The notes under the pieces are model-generated. The model was not told where the DNA came from, ran no database searches, and worked only from the letters and a program-made list of their open reading frames with translations. Positions 15,364 to 23,899 of a stretch of DNA of 64,000 nucleotides are shown piece by piece; position 1 is the stretch's first letter; every line of letters starts with the position of its first letter. The DNA comes from CBDCMJ01 sp965224325. Its GTDB lineage: Bacteria > Chloroflexota > Dehalococcoidia > Lucifugimonadales > UBA3495. The stretch covers positions 434,001 to 498,000 of the forward strand of contig CBDCYT010000007.1 of NCBI GenBank assembly GCA_965224325.1, given 5' to 3'. Both the position numbers and the translations under genes were made by a program.

Positions 15364-15480
15364 TTAGGGCCCGTCCGCAGCCGCTTAGCTGCCGACTTAC
15401 ACAGGTCGTAGTTGCCGTCTATTGCGGGGATTAGGGCCCATCGACCGCCATCTGGCTGCGGACTTAGACAGACGATTTCT
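15364..15480. repeat. Imperfect 67-base direct duplication
   Basis: Two related stretches start with TTAGGGCCC at 15364 and 15431 and both continue through a GCTGC-GACTTA-ACAG block, with scattered differences. They fill much of the gap before the CaiB/BaiF operon. No reading frame is conserved between them. Nothing else was seen in this interval apart from the Shine-Dalgarno sequence of the next gene. Confidence 0.5.
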
Positions 15481-15619
15481 GAGCGGTAGACGCTGCCAAC
15501 TGTAAATCGACCCGAAATCGACCCGGCTCAAAGACACCGGTAGCCGACGCGGTCAATTGCGGCATCTGACAGACGACGGTCCGGAGATGACGGCCCGGCG
15601 GCGCCGAAGGAGAGAAGCC

Positions 15620-16837
15620 TTGTCCGAGGGGGCTTTGGCAGGGGTCAAGGTGTTGGACCTTACCCACCATATCTCCGGGCCATACTGCACCAAGCTGCTA
15701 GCCGATTTCGGCGCGGACGTGGTGAAGGTCGAGCGTCCTGGGGGAGACCCCGCCCGACACCTGCCACCCTTTGTTCGGGGCCAAACCGGTGTTCAGGGAC
15801 AAACCGGCCCGGACGATAGCCTGCTTTTTCAATACCTCAACACTAACAAACAAGGCGTTACCCTGAACCTGAAGACCTCCGATGGACTGGGGATACTGAA
15901 GTCTCTGGTCCGCGAATCGGACATTCTGGTCGAGAACTTCCCGCCCAGGGTCATGCCATCTTTGGAATTGGCCTATCCCGACCTCCGGAAGATCAATCCC
16001 GCGCTGGTTATGGTCTCCATTTCCAATTTTGGGCAGACGGGCCCCTACCGGGACTACCGGGCCACCGACGTGGTCGAGTACGCCCTAGGCGGCTTGATGT
16101 ACGTCTTCGGCAGCCATGACCGCGAGCCTCTGAAGCACGCGCTGCACCAAGCCCAGTTCAAGGCAGGCGCCGACTCGGCTTCAGCAGCTCTCATGGCCCT
16201 GTATCATCAGCGCCTCACCGCAGAAGGCCAGCAGGTAGATATTTCCATTCAAGAATGCATCGCCTCGGCGCTGCGAGACGTGGTCAACACCTATACCTAC
16301 ACCGGAGCAGTGCGGCGGCGTCAACCCAACCACTCGGGAGACTTGACCCGGATACGGCAGACTTCAGACGGGTATATCTCGCCCAATCCAGGCATAGGCG
16401 CAGGCTTGGATTGGAGCGGGTACGCGGAGTTTCTCGGAGCGCCGGAGTTGGACGACGACAGGTTTAGCACTCCATCGGCTCGGCTGGCGAACGCCGAGGA
16501 ATTAGGAGAAGTGCTAGATCGCTACTTCCTGCCACGGAAAAAACTCGACATGTTTTATGCGGCCCACCAGCGGAGGTACATCTACGGAGTGGTCAAGTCT
16601 CCGGAGGAAGTCCTGGCTGACGACCAATACCAGGCCCGGGGATATTTCGTGGATATAGACCACCCTGTCGTGGGCGCCATAACCCACCCGGGAGCCCCGT
16701 TCTCGCTAAGCGGCACTCCCTGGGCGGTGCGCCGCCCCGCTCCGACCCTGGGACAGCACAACCACCAGGTATACGTAGGAGAACTGGGGTATAGTGACGC
16801 CCATATATCCCACTTGAGGGCGCAGGAGGTGATCTGA
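15620..16837 (+). CDS. CaiB/BaiF family CoA-transferase (first of two)
   Basis: Family III CoA-transferases move CoA between acids through an aspartyl-CoA intermediate. The 405-residue protein starts at a TTG (15620) seven bases after AAGGAG, and family homology begins at once (LAGVKVLDLTHHISGPYC); the upstream in-frame TTG and ATG add an arginine-rich stretch without homology. Seen: LLADFGADVVKVERPGGD, DILVENFPP, ISNFGQTGPYRDYRATDVVEY with the candidate catalytic Asp in the last part, and LYHQRLTAEGQQVDISIQE. It is two bases from a second family member, and the pair probably forms a heterodimer or acts on related substrates. Confidence 0.92.
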   Translation: MSEGALAGVKVLDLTHHISGPYCTKLLADFGADVVKVERPGGDPARHLPPFVRGQTGVQGQTGPDDSLLFQYLNTNKQGVTLNLKTSDGLGILKSLVRESDILVENFPPRVMPSLELAYPDLRKINPALVMVSISNFGQTGPYRDYRATDVVEYALGGLMYVFGSHDREPLKHALHQAQFKAGADSASAALMALYHQRLTAEGQQVDISIQECIASALRDVVNTYTYTGAVRRRQPNHSGDLTRIRQTSDGYISPNPGIGAGLDWSGYAEFLGAPELDDDRFSTPSARLANAEELGEVLDRYFLPRKKLDMFYAAHQRRYIYGVVKSPEEVLADDQYQARGYFVDIDHPVVGAITHPGAPFSLSGTPWAVRRPAPTLGQHNHQVYVGELGYSDAHISHLRAQEVI

Positions 16838-16839
16838 GA

Positions 16840-18222
16840 GTGGCCGGTGTCTCTCGTACCGTTTCTGGCCCGTTAAAAGGCCTTCGAGTGGTCGAAATGG
16901 GCCAGCTCATCGCAATTCCCTGGGCGATGAAGATGTTGGCCGACATGGGCGCCCAGGTAGTCCGCCTCGAATCTTGCAGGCGCACGGAGCCCTACCGGAA
17001 CGATTCGGTGTACAACAATGACATAGAGGGCGCTTTTTGGAACAGGGGGGCGAACTTCTACGAACATAACCGGAACAAGCTTGGTATCACCCTGGACCTG
17101 GCCCAACCAGAGGGCTTAACCGTGCTGCGGCAGCTGATAGCCATAAGCGACGTTTTCGCCGAGAATTTCACTCCCCGGGTTATCGAGAATTTTGACCTCG
17201 AGTACGATAGCATACGCAAAATCAGGCCGGACATCATCATGGTGGCGTCCACCGGCTATGGCTACTCCGGCCCTTGGTCCGGCTTTGGCGCCACCGGCCC
17301 GTCCACAGAGAGCGCGTCGGGCTTGGCCTACATGACCGGTTACCCCGGCGGCCCGCCCGCCATGCCTGAGATACCCTACGTCGACTACACCGCAGCGGAA
17401 CACACTGTGTACGCCGTAATGGCGGCTCTTATACACCGGTTGCGTACCGGACGGGGCCAGTTCATCGACATTTCCCAGACTCAGACCGCCAGCGCCACCG
17501 TCCCCGAAGCTCTGATGGATTTTTCGGCCAACCGACACACCGAGCCCCGGATGGGCAACCGCCACCCAACCATGGCACCCCACGGCTGCTATCCCTGCCT
17601 GGGAGACGACCGCTGGATAGCTATTTCCGTGGAGAACGACGCCCAATGGCGGGCTCTATGCCGCGTTTTAGGGCAGCCGCTATGGTTGGAGGCTAGCGAG
17701 TTAGCCGACGCGCCGGGACGCTGCGAGCGCCGGGATGAATTGGACCTGGAGATGCAAAGCGTCACCCGCGGATGGGACGCCCACGACCTCATGCGCCGGC
17801 TCCAGGAGGTGGGGGTTGCCGCCGGCGCCATCCTGGACAGCAAGGACCTGCTGTTCGATCCCCATCTGAAGCAACGCGGGTTCTACGAGGTAATGCGCCA
17901 TCATCCCAGCACGGACATGCCACCCCTGCCCTACGCCGGCCGGCCTTGGAAGCTGCTGGGGACCCCGGGAGTCCCGGGCAAAGTCGCGCCGTTAATGGGA
18001 GAAGACAATCGTCTCGTGCTGGGCGAGTTGCTGTGCCGGACCCCAAGCGAGCTAGGCGATTTGGAAGCTAAGGGAGTCATCGGCTTCGCCCCTGTCGATC
18101 CTCGTCCCGTGGCAAGACCCTCGTTGGACGAGCAAGTCCGGCAGGGCCGGATGCAACGCTATGAGCCCGACTTCCGCGAGCAAGTGGCCGATTTTTTTGG
18201 GATCGCCCGGGGGACCACCTAG
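16840..18222 (+). CDS. CaiB/BaiF family CoA-transferase (second of two)
   Basis: The 460-residue family III CoA-transferase has GLRVVEMGQLIAIPWAMKML near the start, LADMGAQVVRLE, NKLGITLDLAQPEG, DVFAENFTPRVIENF, YGYSGPWSGFGATGPSTE, and LIHRLRTGRGQFIDISQTQ. The GTG start uses an AGGAGGT Shine-Dalgarno sequence located inside the end of the preceding gene. The position of the catalytic Asp was not assigned with confidence. Compared with FRC/CaiB (about 400-430 residues) it has a longer C-terminal tail. It is co-transcribed with the gene at 15620. Confidence 0.92.
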   Translation: MAGVSRTVSGPLKGLRVVEMGQLIAIPWAMKMLADMGAQVVRLESCRRTEPYRNDSVYNNDIEGAFWNRGANFYEHNRNKLGITLDLAQPEGLTVLRQLIAISDVFAENFTPRVIENFDLEYDSIRKIRPDIIMVASTGYGYSGPWSGFGATGPSTESASGLAYMTGYPGGPPAMPEIPYVDYTAAEHTVYAVMAALIHRLRTGRGQFIDISQTQTASATVPEALMDFSANRHTEPRMGNRHPTMAPHGCYPCLGDDRWIAISVENDAQWRALCRVLGQPLWLEASELADAPGRCERRDELDLEMQSVTRGWDAHDLMRRLQEVGVAAGAILDSKDLLFDPHLKQRGFYEVMRHHPSTDMPPLPYAGRPWKLLGTPGVPGKVAPLMGEDNRLVLGELLCRTPSELGDLEAKGVIGFAPVDPRPVARPSLDEQVRQGRMQRYEPDFREQVADFFGIARGTT

Positions 18223-18284
18223 GGAATCGACTGGGATATCAACCAGGGGCCAATGGGCGCCAATAGGATCCGGCAACAGGCAGC

Positions 18285-18878
18285 TTAGAGGCCGTGAGCG
18301 GCCTCATAGGCAGCGATCTTGTCCACTAACTGTAGTGTAAGGCCGATGTCGTCCAAGCCGTTAAGCAGAGCGTGGCGGCGGGACGGCTCTATATCGAAGT
18401 CGATAGAAATCTCTTCATCCTCGGACCAGATGCGCTGGGCCTCCAGGTCCACAGTCAAGCGAACCCCAGGCTTCGCCGTGGCGTGGTCCAGCAATGCCCT
18501 CGCCGTTTCTTCGGGCAACCTCACCGGCAACAGTCCGTTCTTGAAGCAGTTGCCGTAAAAAATGTCGGCAAAGCTGGGGGCGATGACGCACAGAATCCCG
18601 TAGTCGCGCAACGCCCAAGGGGCGTGTTCCCGGGAGGAGCCGCAACCGAAATTATTGCCTCCCACCAGGACCTTTGCTTCCCTGTAAGCCGGATTATTGA
18701 GCATAAACTCCGGGTTGGGACTGCCGTCGGCATTGTAACGCCACGGTGAGAAAAGGGCATCCCCGAAGCCTGTGCGCTCGATGCTTTTCAAGTACACCGC
18801 GGGGATAATTTGGTCCGTGTCTACGTTTACCCGGTCTAAGGGCGCCACCACGCCGGTCAATGTAGTAAAAGGGTCCAT
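18285..18878 (-). CDS. leuD: 3-isopropylmalate dehydratase, small subunit
   Basis: LeuD is the swivel-domain subunit of isopropylmalate isomerase in leucine synthesis. The 197-residue protein has VNTDQIIPAVYLKSI-type residues near the N-terminus, NFGCGSSREHAPWAL (the substrate-binding loop), APSFADIFYGNCFKNGLLPV and a C-terminal helix. Length and order match the family. It is 41 bases after leuC, the usual leuCD order. A homoaconitase or methylmalate role is possible in some lineages, but the family-level call is firm. Confidence 0.94.
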   Translation of the reverse strand: MDPFTTLTGVVAPLDRVNVDTDQIIPAVYLKSIERTGFGDALFSPWRYNADGSPNPEFMLNNPAYREAKVLVGGNNFGCGSSREHAPWALRDYGILCVIAPSFADIFYGNCFKNGLLPVRLPEETARALLDHATAKPGVRLTVDLEAQRIWSEDEEISIDFDIEPSRRHALLNGLDDIGLTLQLVDKIAAYEAAHGL

Positions 18879-18919
18879 CCTAAACCTCTCGAACGTAAAA
18901 TGACTTATTGAAGCAAGGC

Positions 18920-20320
18920 TTATAGGTCCCTGACGTCGACGAAGTGCCCGGCTATTCCCGCCGCCGCCGCCATAGCCGGGCTGACCAGGTGGGTCCGCCC
19001 ACCTTTGCCCTGCCGATTCTCAAAGTTGCGGTTTGAGGTGGACGCGCATCGCTCTCCAGGCTGCAGTACGTCCGGGTTCATTCCCAAGCACATGGAGCAA
19101 CCGGCGATCCTCCAGTCAAATCCGGCGTCGGTGAAAATCCGGTCCAGCCCCTCTTCCTCGGCTTGCTGCTTTATTCGGGCAGAGCCAGGCACGACCATGG
19201 CATAAACATCCTCGTGTACTTTCTTTCCCTTGACCACCTCGGCAGCGGCCCTCAGGTCCTCCAATCGGGCGTTGGTGCAGGCCCCGATAAACACCCGGTC
19301 GATCTTGACCTCCTCCATCGGCGTGTCAGCCTCCAATCCCATGTACCGCAGGGCTCGCTCGGCAACCTCCCGCTCGTTGGGATCGGAAAAAGATGCGGGG
19401 TCGGGCACCCTGTCGGTCACAGGGATCACCATGCCGGGATTGATACCCCAGGTGACGTAGGGAACCAGGCTGGACGCCTCCACTTCCACCACTTTGTCGT
19501 AAGCGGCCCCCGTGTCGGTGGACAGTGCTTTCCAGCGCTCGACAGCCTCGTCGAACTCCTTTCCTTGAGGGGCGAATTGGCGGCCCTTCAGGTAATCGAA
19601 GGTAGTTTGGTCGGGAGCTATCATGCCAGCCCGGGCGCCCGCCTCAATACTCATGTTGCAGACCGTCATTCGGCCATCCATAGATAGGGCGCGAATGGCT
19701 TCCCCTGTATACTCAATTACGTGGCCGACGCCGCCGTTCACCCCGATCCGGCCTATGATGCCCAGGATTATGTCCTTGGCGGACACGCCCTGCGGCAACT
19801 GCCCGTTGACCCTTATTTCCATAGTCTTGGGTTTGAATTGGCGCAGGGTCTGCGTGGCCAGCACGTGCTCCACCTCCGACGTGCCTATCCCCACGGCGAA
19901 AGCGCCCAGAGCTCCATGGGTGGACGTGTGGCTATCGCCGCACACTACGGTCTTACCCGGTTGAGTGTAGCCCAAGTCCGGCCCAATAATGTGAACGATG
20001 CCCTGTAGTGGACTGAACCGGTCGTAAAGGGTAACGCCGAATTCCTCGCAATTTGAGGTCAGGGCCTCCAACTGCTTCTGGGAGATTTCATCAACTACCG
20101 GACGGGCAAGCTCCCAGGTGGGGGTGTTGTGGTCCGCGGTGGCAACGGTCAGGTCGGTGCGGCGAACTTGGCGCCCCGCCATGCGCAGGCCATCGAAAGC
20201 CTGGGGAGAGGTCACCTCGTGGAGCAAGTGCAGGTCAATATAAATGACCGAGGCCTGTCCAGGCTCTTCTTGCACCACGTGGGTGTCCCAGATTTTCTCG
20301 AACATCGTCATAGCCGGCAT
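18920..20320 (-). CDS. leuC: 3-isopropylmalate dehydratase, large subunit
   Basis: LeuC is the aconitase-fold subunit that holds the [4Fe-4S] cluster and isomerises 2- to 3-isopropylmalate. The 466-residue sequence has KIWDTHVV at the start, YIDLHLLHEVTSPQAF, VVCGDSHTSTHGALGAFAVG, the first cluster cysteine in FIGACTNARLEDL and the other two in AGCSMCLGMNPD. NRNFENRQGKGGRTHLVSP is the substrate loop. An in-frame ATG three codons downstream is an alternative start. The leader is structured and has its own promoter (see 20402 and 20517). Confidence 0.95.
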   Translation of the reverse strand: MPAMTMFEKIWDTHVVQEEPGQASVIYIDLHLLHEVTSPQAFDGLRMAGRQVRRTDLTVATADHNTPTWELARPVVDEISQKQLEALTSNCEEFGVTLYDRFSPLQGIVHIIGPDLGYTQPGKTVVCGDSHTSTHGALGAFAVGIGTSEVEHVLATQTLRQFKPKTMEIRVNGQLPQGVSAKDIILGIIGRIGVNGGVGHVIEYTGEAIRALSMDGRMTVCNMSIEAGARAGMIAPDQTTFDYLKGRQFAPQGKEFDEAVERWKALSTDTGAAYDKVVEVEASSLVPYVTWGINPGMVIPVTDRVPDPASFSDPNEREVAERALRYMGLEADTPMEEVKIDRVFIGACTNARLEDLRAAAEVVKGKKVHEDVYAMVVPGSARIKQQAEEEGLDRIFTDAGFDWRIAGCSMCLGMNPDVLQPGERCASTSNRNFENRQGKGGRTHLVSPAMAAAAGIAGHFVDVRDL

Positions 20321-20401
20321 ACTTGTTCACTACTCCTATCATTTTCCCAAATGAGATTGTTTGGCGAGCCTGCCCATAGCCTGGTGTGGGACAGGATTGG
20401 T

Positions 20402-20442
20402 CCTACGTTCCGTAGGCCTGGTTGCCGTCTCTAGGGGCAACC
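20402..20442 (-). promoter_or_regulatory. Two hairpins in the leuCD leader
   Basis: Adjacent perfect stems lie in the leuC leader: CCTACG-TTC-CGTAGG (20402-20416) and GGTTGCC-8-GGCAACC (20420-20442), as read on either strand. A leader reading frame of about 37 codons starting at an ATG near 20463 on the minus strand covers both and ends close to the leuC Shine-Dalgarno sequence. No T-box consensus and no clear terminator T-run were seen. The arrangement suggests attenuation or translational control, but this is inference. Confidence 0.4.
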
Positions 20443-20516
20443 CCGTGACCAATCGCATAGCGGTCCCTCATTTGCCCATGCAGCCTGTTTGCCCTGACGA
20501 CCGTGGAGCGTCGCGT

Positions 20517-20525
20517 ATTATAACA
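20517..20525 (-). promoter_or_regulatory. Extended -10 promoter for leuCD
   Basis: On the minus strand the sequence TGTTATAAT gives a perfect TATAAT box (20522-20517) with the TG of an extended -10. No good -35 hexamer lies 16-18 bases upstream, as is normal for extended -10 promoters. The leuC start is about 195 bases downstream. Confidence 0.55.
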
Positions 20526-20974
20526 TTCTCACCCGACGGCCGGACCTGCCGAACTTGTTAAACTGAGGACTACGCGGCTAACCCAAGTGTCCCTGGCTTA
20601 CTGCGTTCACCGGAAGCCGGTTTGTATCCCGGTTTGTACCCATGAACGCGGGCCGGAGGGCAGACAGGGCCGGAATCCAGTCCGTCCCTTTTCTGTTACC
20701 ATCCGTTAGTGGATAAAGTCCTCGCTCCTATATCACGCCGTCCCGTTCTTGGCCTTGCCCGGAGGGATTGAATGGTCCATGGGCCGGGCGTTCACCTTGT
20801 GTTCACGGATACCGTACTCACGGACACCCGTTAGAGATATACTAGGTAAGATTTCTCACGTTGGAGTAGTGGGGGCCGGCTGTTGAAGAGACCGGTATCC
20901 GCAATCATCACACAGACGAGCGGTCATCTTGGACTCTTCTTGGTTGGACTCATCTTAGAAGGAGGAAATTAACG
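20526..20974. other. Intergenic region between divergent leuC and aminopeptidase genes
   Basis: No gene is supported here. A TATACT -10-like box lies at about 20836-20841 on the plus strand without a convincing -35; it may serve the aminopeptidase. Short direct repeats (TTCACGGATACC / CTCACGGACACC) flank about 20803-20827. The aminopeptidase Shine-Dalgarno sequence AAGGAGG is at about 20960. Confidence 0.4.
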
Positions 20975-23605
20975 ATGCCCGATTCCGAGGCTTTCGTTCT
21001 ACCCGGGACCGTGCGGCCCACCAAATACATCATCAATTTGCAACCCGACATGGAGCAATCGACCTTCAGCGGTGAGGAGACCATCCTCATTCAGGTCGTT
21101 GAATCCACCTCGGAGATAGTGCTGAATGCCACCGAGCTGCAAGTGGAATCCGCGTCCGTGATTAAAGACGAGGTCATTCTTGCGGCGTCCCGTATCGACT
21201 ACGACACCTCGGCGGAAACCCTCACCTTGCGATTCGATAAAGCCCTCTCGCCGGGCGACTCCGCTTTGGCTCTTACCTTCACCGGCATACTGAACGACAA
21301 GCTTCGCGGTTTTTATCTGAGCCGGTACACCGGCTCCGACGGTCAAGAACGCTCGCTGGCAACAACGCAATTCGAGGCTACCGACGCCCGGCGCGCTATT
21401 CCTTGCTGGGACGAGCCGGCCCATAAGGCTAGCTTCGATCTTACCTTGGTCATCCCCGACGATTTGACGGCCCTGTCCAACACGCCGGTGGTTGAAGAGT
21501 CGGAGGCGGGACCGGGACTTAAGTCCCTGAGATTTGCCGAAACTCCGGTTATGTCAACCTATCTTTTGGCCTTTGTGGTGGGGGACCTGACTTCCATCGA
21601 GTCCCAATACACCGCCCCCCACGGCACCACCAAGGTCGCGGTTTGGACCACCCGGGGCAAAGAAGAACAAGGGCGGTTCGCTCTTGACACTTCCGTCCAA
21701 CTCCTCTCCTTCTTTAACGACTATTTTGGGATACCGTATCCCTTGGAGAAGCTGGACCACATCGCCATCCCGGACTTCGCCGCCGGTGCGATGGAAAACT
21801 GGGGGGCCATAACCTACCGGGAAACCGCCGTGCTGGTAGACACCGACAACTCTTCCGCGGGCACCCGGCAGCGAGTGGCCGAAGTGGTGGCCCACGAGAT
21901 GGCGCACATGTGGTTCGGTGATCTGGTGACCATGGAGTGGTGGGACGACCTCTGGCTGAACGAAAGTTTCGCGTCCTGGATGGGCTCCAAGGCGGTTGAC
22001 TGGCTGTTTCCGGAATGGCAAATGTGGACACAGTTTGTCAACATGGACACCAATCGCGCCTTGACCCTGGACGGCCTCAAGAATTCCCACCCCATCGAGC
22101 AGCCAGTCAAAGACCCTGCGCAGATCGGCCAGCTATTCGACGCTATCAGCTACTCTAAAGGAGCGTCGGTTATCCGGATGCTCGAGCAATTCCTGGGGCC
22201 GTCAACGTTCCAGCAAGGCCTTCAGGGGTACATTGCCTCCCATCAATACGGGAACGCCCGCACCGAAGACCTGTGGGCTGCTCTGGAGTCCGCCTCGGGC
22301 CAGCCGGTGACCTCGATTATGGACTCTTGGACCAAGCAAATGGGATACCCTGTCCTCCAGGTCGAAGTGGGAGGCGCGCCGGAAAACCCGGAACTTCTAC
22401 TGTCCCAGGAACGCTTCGTCTACGACCGCCTGCTGGGTGAAGGCGACCCTGAACCTGAGGTATGGCGGGTGCCCATCCAAGTCAGCCATGCCGGTTCTCA
22501 ACAACCCGCGTCGATGCTGATGGACGGCCGCAGCCTATCGTTGCCGATGAGAAACCCGGCTGAGGCGACTGGACCGGGAACGGCGCCCGCTTCCCGACCC
22601 GGTTGGTTCAAGGTGAATACTCAGCAGACAGGCTTCTTTCGGGTCAACTACCAGCCCGGTGACTGGGACAGGCTGGTTCCCGCCATAGAATCCCTGGAGC
22701 TACCCGCTCCCGACCGGCTGGGCATACAAAACGATGCTTACTCCCTCTCCAAGGCGGGGCTGCTCCCGGTTACCCAATTCCTTTCCCTGGCCCGGGCCTA
22801 CGGCAACGAGACCGACGCATCGGTTTGGGGAGACCTATCCAGCAACCTGAGAGACATCGAAGTATTGCTAGCCGGAGAGTCCAGCTATCCCCTATACCAG
22901 TCCTTCGCCAGAGATATATTCCGCCCCGCCGTGAGGCGAACAGGCTGGGATGCAAAGACCGGAGAGGGACATCTGGACGCCCTGATGCGCAGCACGGTCC
23001 TGAGCCAGGCCGGAAGCTACGGGGACGCCGAGGTGCTGGAGGAGGCCAAAAACCGGTTTGAAGGGTATGTTCGAGACCCGGGCTCCCTGCATCCGGACAT
23101 CCGAGGTATGGTGTTCGGCCTGGCGGGCCAAGCCGGCGACCGATCGACCTACGACACCCTTTGGAAGCTGGAAAACCAAGCCTCCCTCCAGGAAGAGAAG
23201 ATCAGGTTGTTAATGGCCCTAACTCGCTTCTCCGACGTGGAACTGCTCCGCGAAACCCTTGAACGTTCCCTGTCTGCCGAGGTGCGGTCCCAGGACACGA
23301 TTTTCGTGGTGACCGGCGTGGCCGGTAATCTAAAGGGGCGAGACCTCGCTTGGGAGTTCGTGAAGAACAACTGGGCCGAATTCGACCGGCGCTACGGCTC
23401 CGGAGGTTTCGGACTGATGCGGCTGGTTTCCATCTGCGGCAACTTCACCGGACAGGGAAGTCACGACGACGTGGAGTCCTTCTTCATGGAGCATCCTGCG
23501 CCGGCTGCGGAGAGGACCATCCGCCAATCCTTGGAGCGGATTCGGCTTAACGTCCGGTGGCTGGAATGCAACCGGGAGGAAGTGGCTTCGTGGCTTGGCC
23601 GGTGA
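20975..23605 (+). CDS. M1 family metallo-aminopeptidase
   Basis: The 876-residue zinc aminopeptidase removes N-terminal amino acids from peptides. Seen: the exopeptidase motif GAMENWGAITYRE at about residues 270-282, and the zinc motif HEMAHMWFGDLVTMEWWDDLWLNE, which supplies HExxH and the third ligand Glu 18 residues on, about 306-328. The N-terminal domain is a beta-saddle; a C-terminal ERAP1-like helical domain covers about 545-865. There is no signal peptide, so it is probably cytosolic. An AAGGAGG Shine-Dalgarno sequence precedes the ATG. Length fits the PepN/puromycin-sensitive group; the symbol pepN is not assigned because that clade is distinct. Confidence 0.94.
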   Translation: MPDSEAFVLPGTVRPTKYIINLQPDMEQSTFSGEETILIQVVESTSEIVLNATELQVESASVIKDEVILAASRIDYDTSAETLTLRFDKALSPGDSALALTFTGILNDKLRGFYLSRYTGSDGQERSLATTQFEATDARRAIPCWDEPAHKASFDLTLVIPDDLTALSNTPVVEESEAGPGLKSLRFAETPVMSTYLLAFVVGDLTSIESQYTAPHGTTKVAVWTTRGKEEQGRFALDTSVQLLSFFNDYFGIPYPLEKLDHIAIPDFAAGAMENWGAITYRETAVLVDTDNSSAGTRQRVAEVVAHEMAHMWFGDLVTMEWWDDLWLNESFASWMGSKAVDWLFPEWQMWTQFVNMDTNRALTLDGLKNSHPIEQPVKDPAQIGQLFDAISYSKGASVIRMLEQFLGPSTFQQGLQGYIASHQYGNARTEDLWAALESASGQPVTSIMDSWTKQMGYPVLQVEVGGAPENPELLLSQERFVYDRLLGEGDPEPEVWRVPIQVSHAGSQQPASMLMDGRSLSLPMRNPAEATGPGTAPASRPGWFKVNTQQTGFFRVNYQPGDWDRLVPAIESLELPAPDRLGIQNDAYSLSKAGLLPVTQFLSLARAYGNETDASVWGDLSSNLRDIEVLLAGESSYPLYQSFARDIFRPAVRRTGWDAKTGEGHLDALMRSTVLSQAGSYGDAEVLEEAKNRFEGYVRDPGSLHPDIRGMVFGLAGQAGDRSTYDTLWKLENQASLQEEKIRLLMALTRFSDVELLRETLERSLSAEVRSQDTIFVVTGVAGNLKGRDLAWEFVKNNWAEFDRRYGSGGFGLMRLVSICGNFTGQGSHDDVESFFMEHPAPAAERTIRQSLERIRLNVRWLECNREEVASWLGR

Positions 23606-23728
23606 GGTTGCCCGCGAAATAGTCCCTGACATTATTAAGGGAAATTTTTGCCGGAAATTACTGGCGCAGAAATCACCGGCGCAATTGACCAGCGATTTCC
23701 GGACCGCCGCAGACCATTCTCGGGGGCA

Positions 23729-23748
23729 GGGAGGAAGATACTCCTCCC
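23729..23748 (+). repeat. Hairpin downstream of the aminopeptidase gene
   Basis: A perfect 7-bp stem GGGAGGA / TCCTCCC with a 6-base loop stands 120 bases after the aminopeptidase stop. There is no T-run, so it is only a possible terminator or mRNA stabiliser. The remaining interval to metH shows no cobalamin or SAM riboswitch that I could recognise. Confidence 0.35.
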
Positions 23749-23899
23749 GGCGTCCTCTTCGGAAATACCTGGCCGGATACACTTGGTCTGGGCGGGCGGC
23801 GGTCCCCCATCTCGATGAGGCGTGTTATCCGGGCTTGCCCAATGCTACACTGTCCAATACTACAATATTGGTCGATCTCGTAAGGATGCCTCCAACCAT

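Noticed and set aside
20330..20520. T-box riboswitch before leuC
   Set aside because: No GGGUGGNACCGCG-type T-box sequence and no terminator with T-run.
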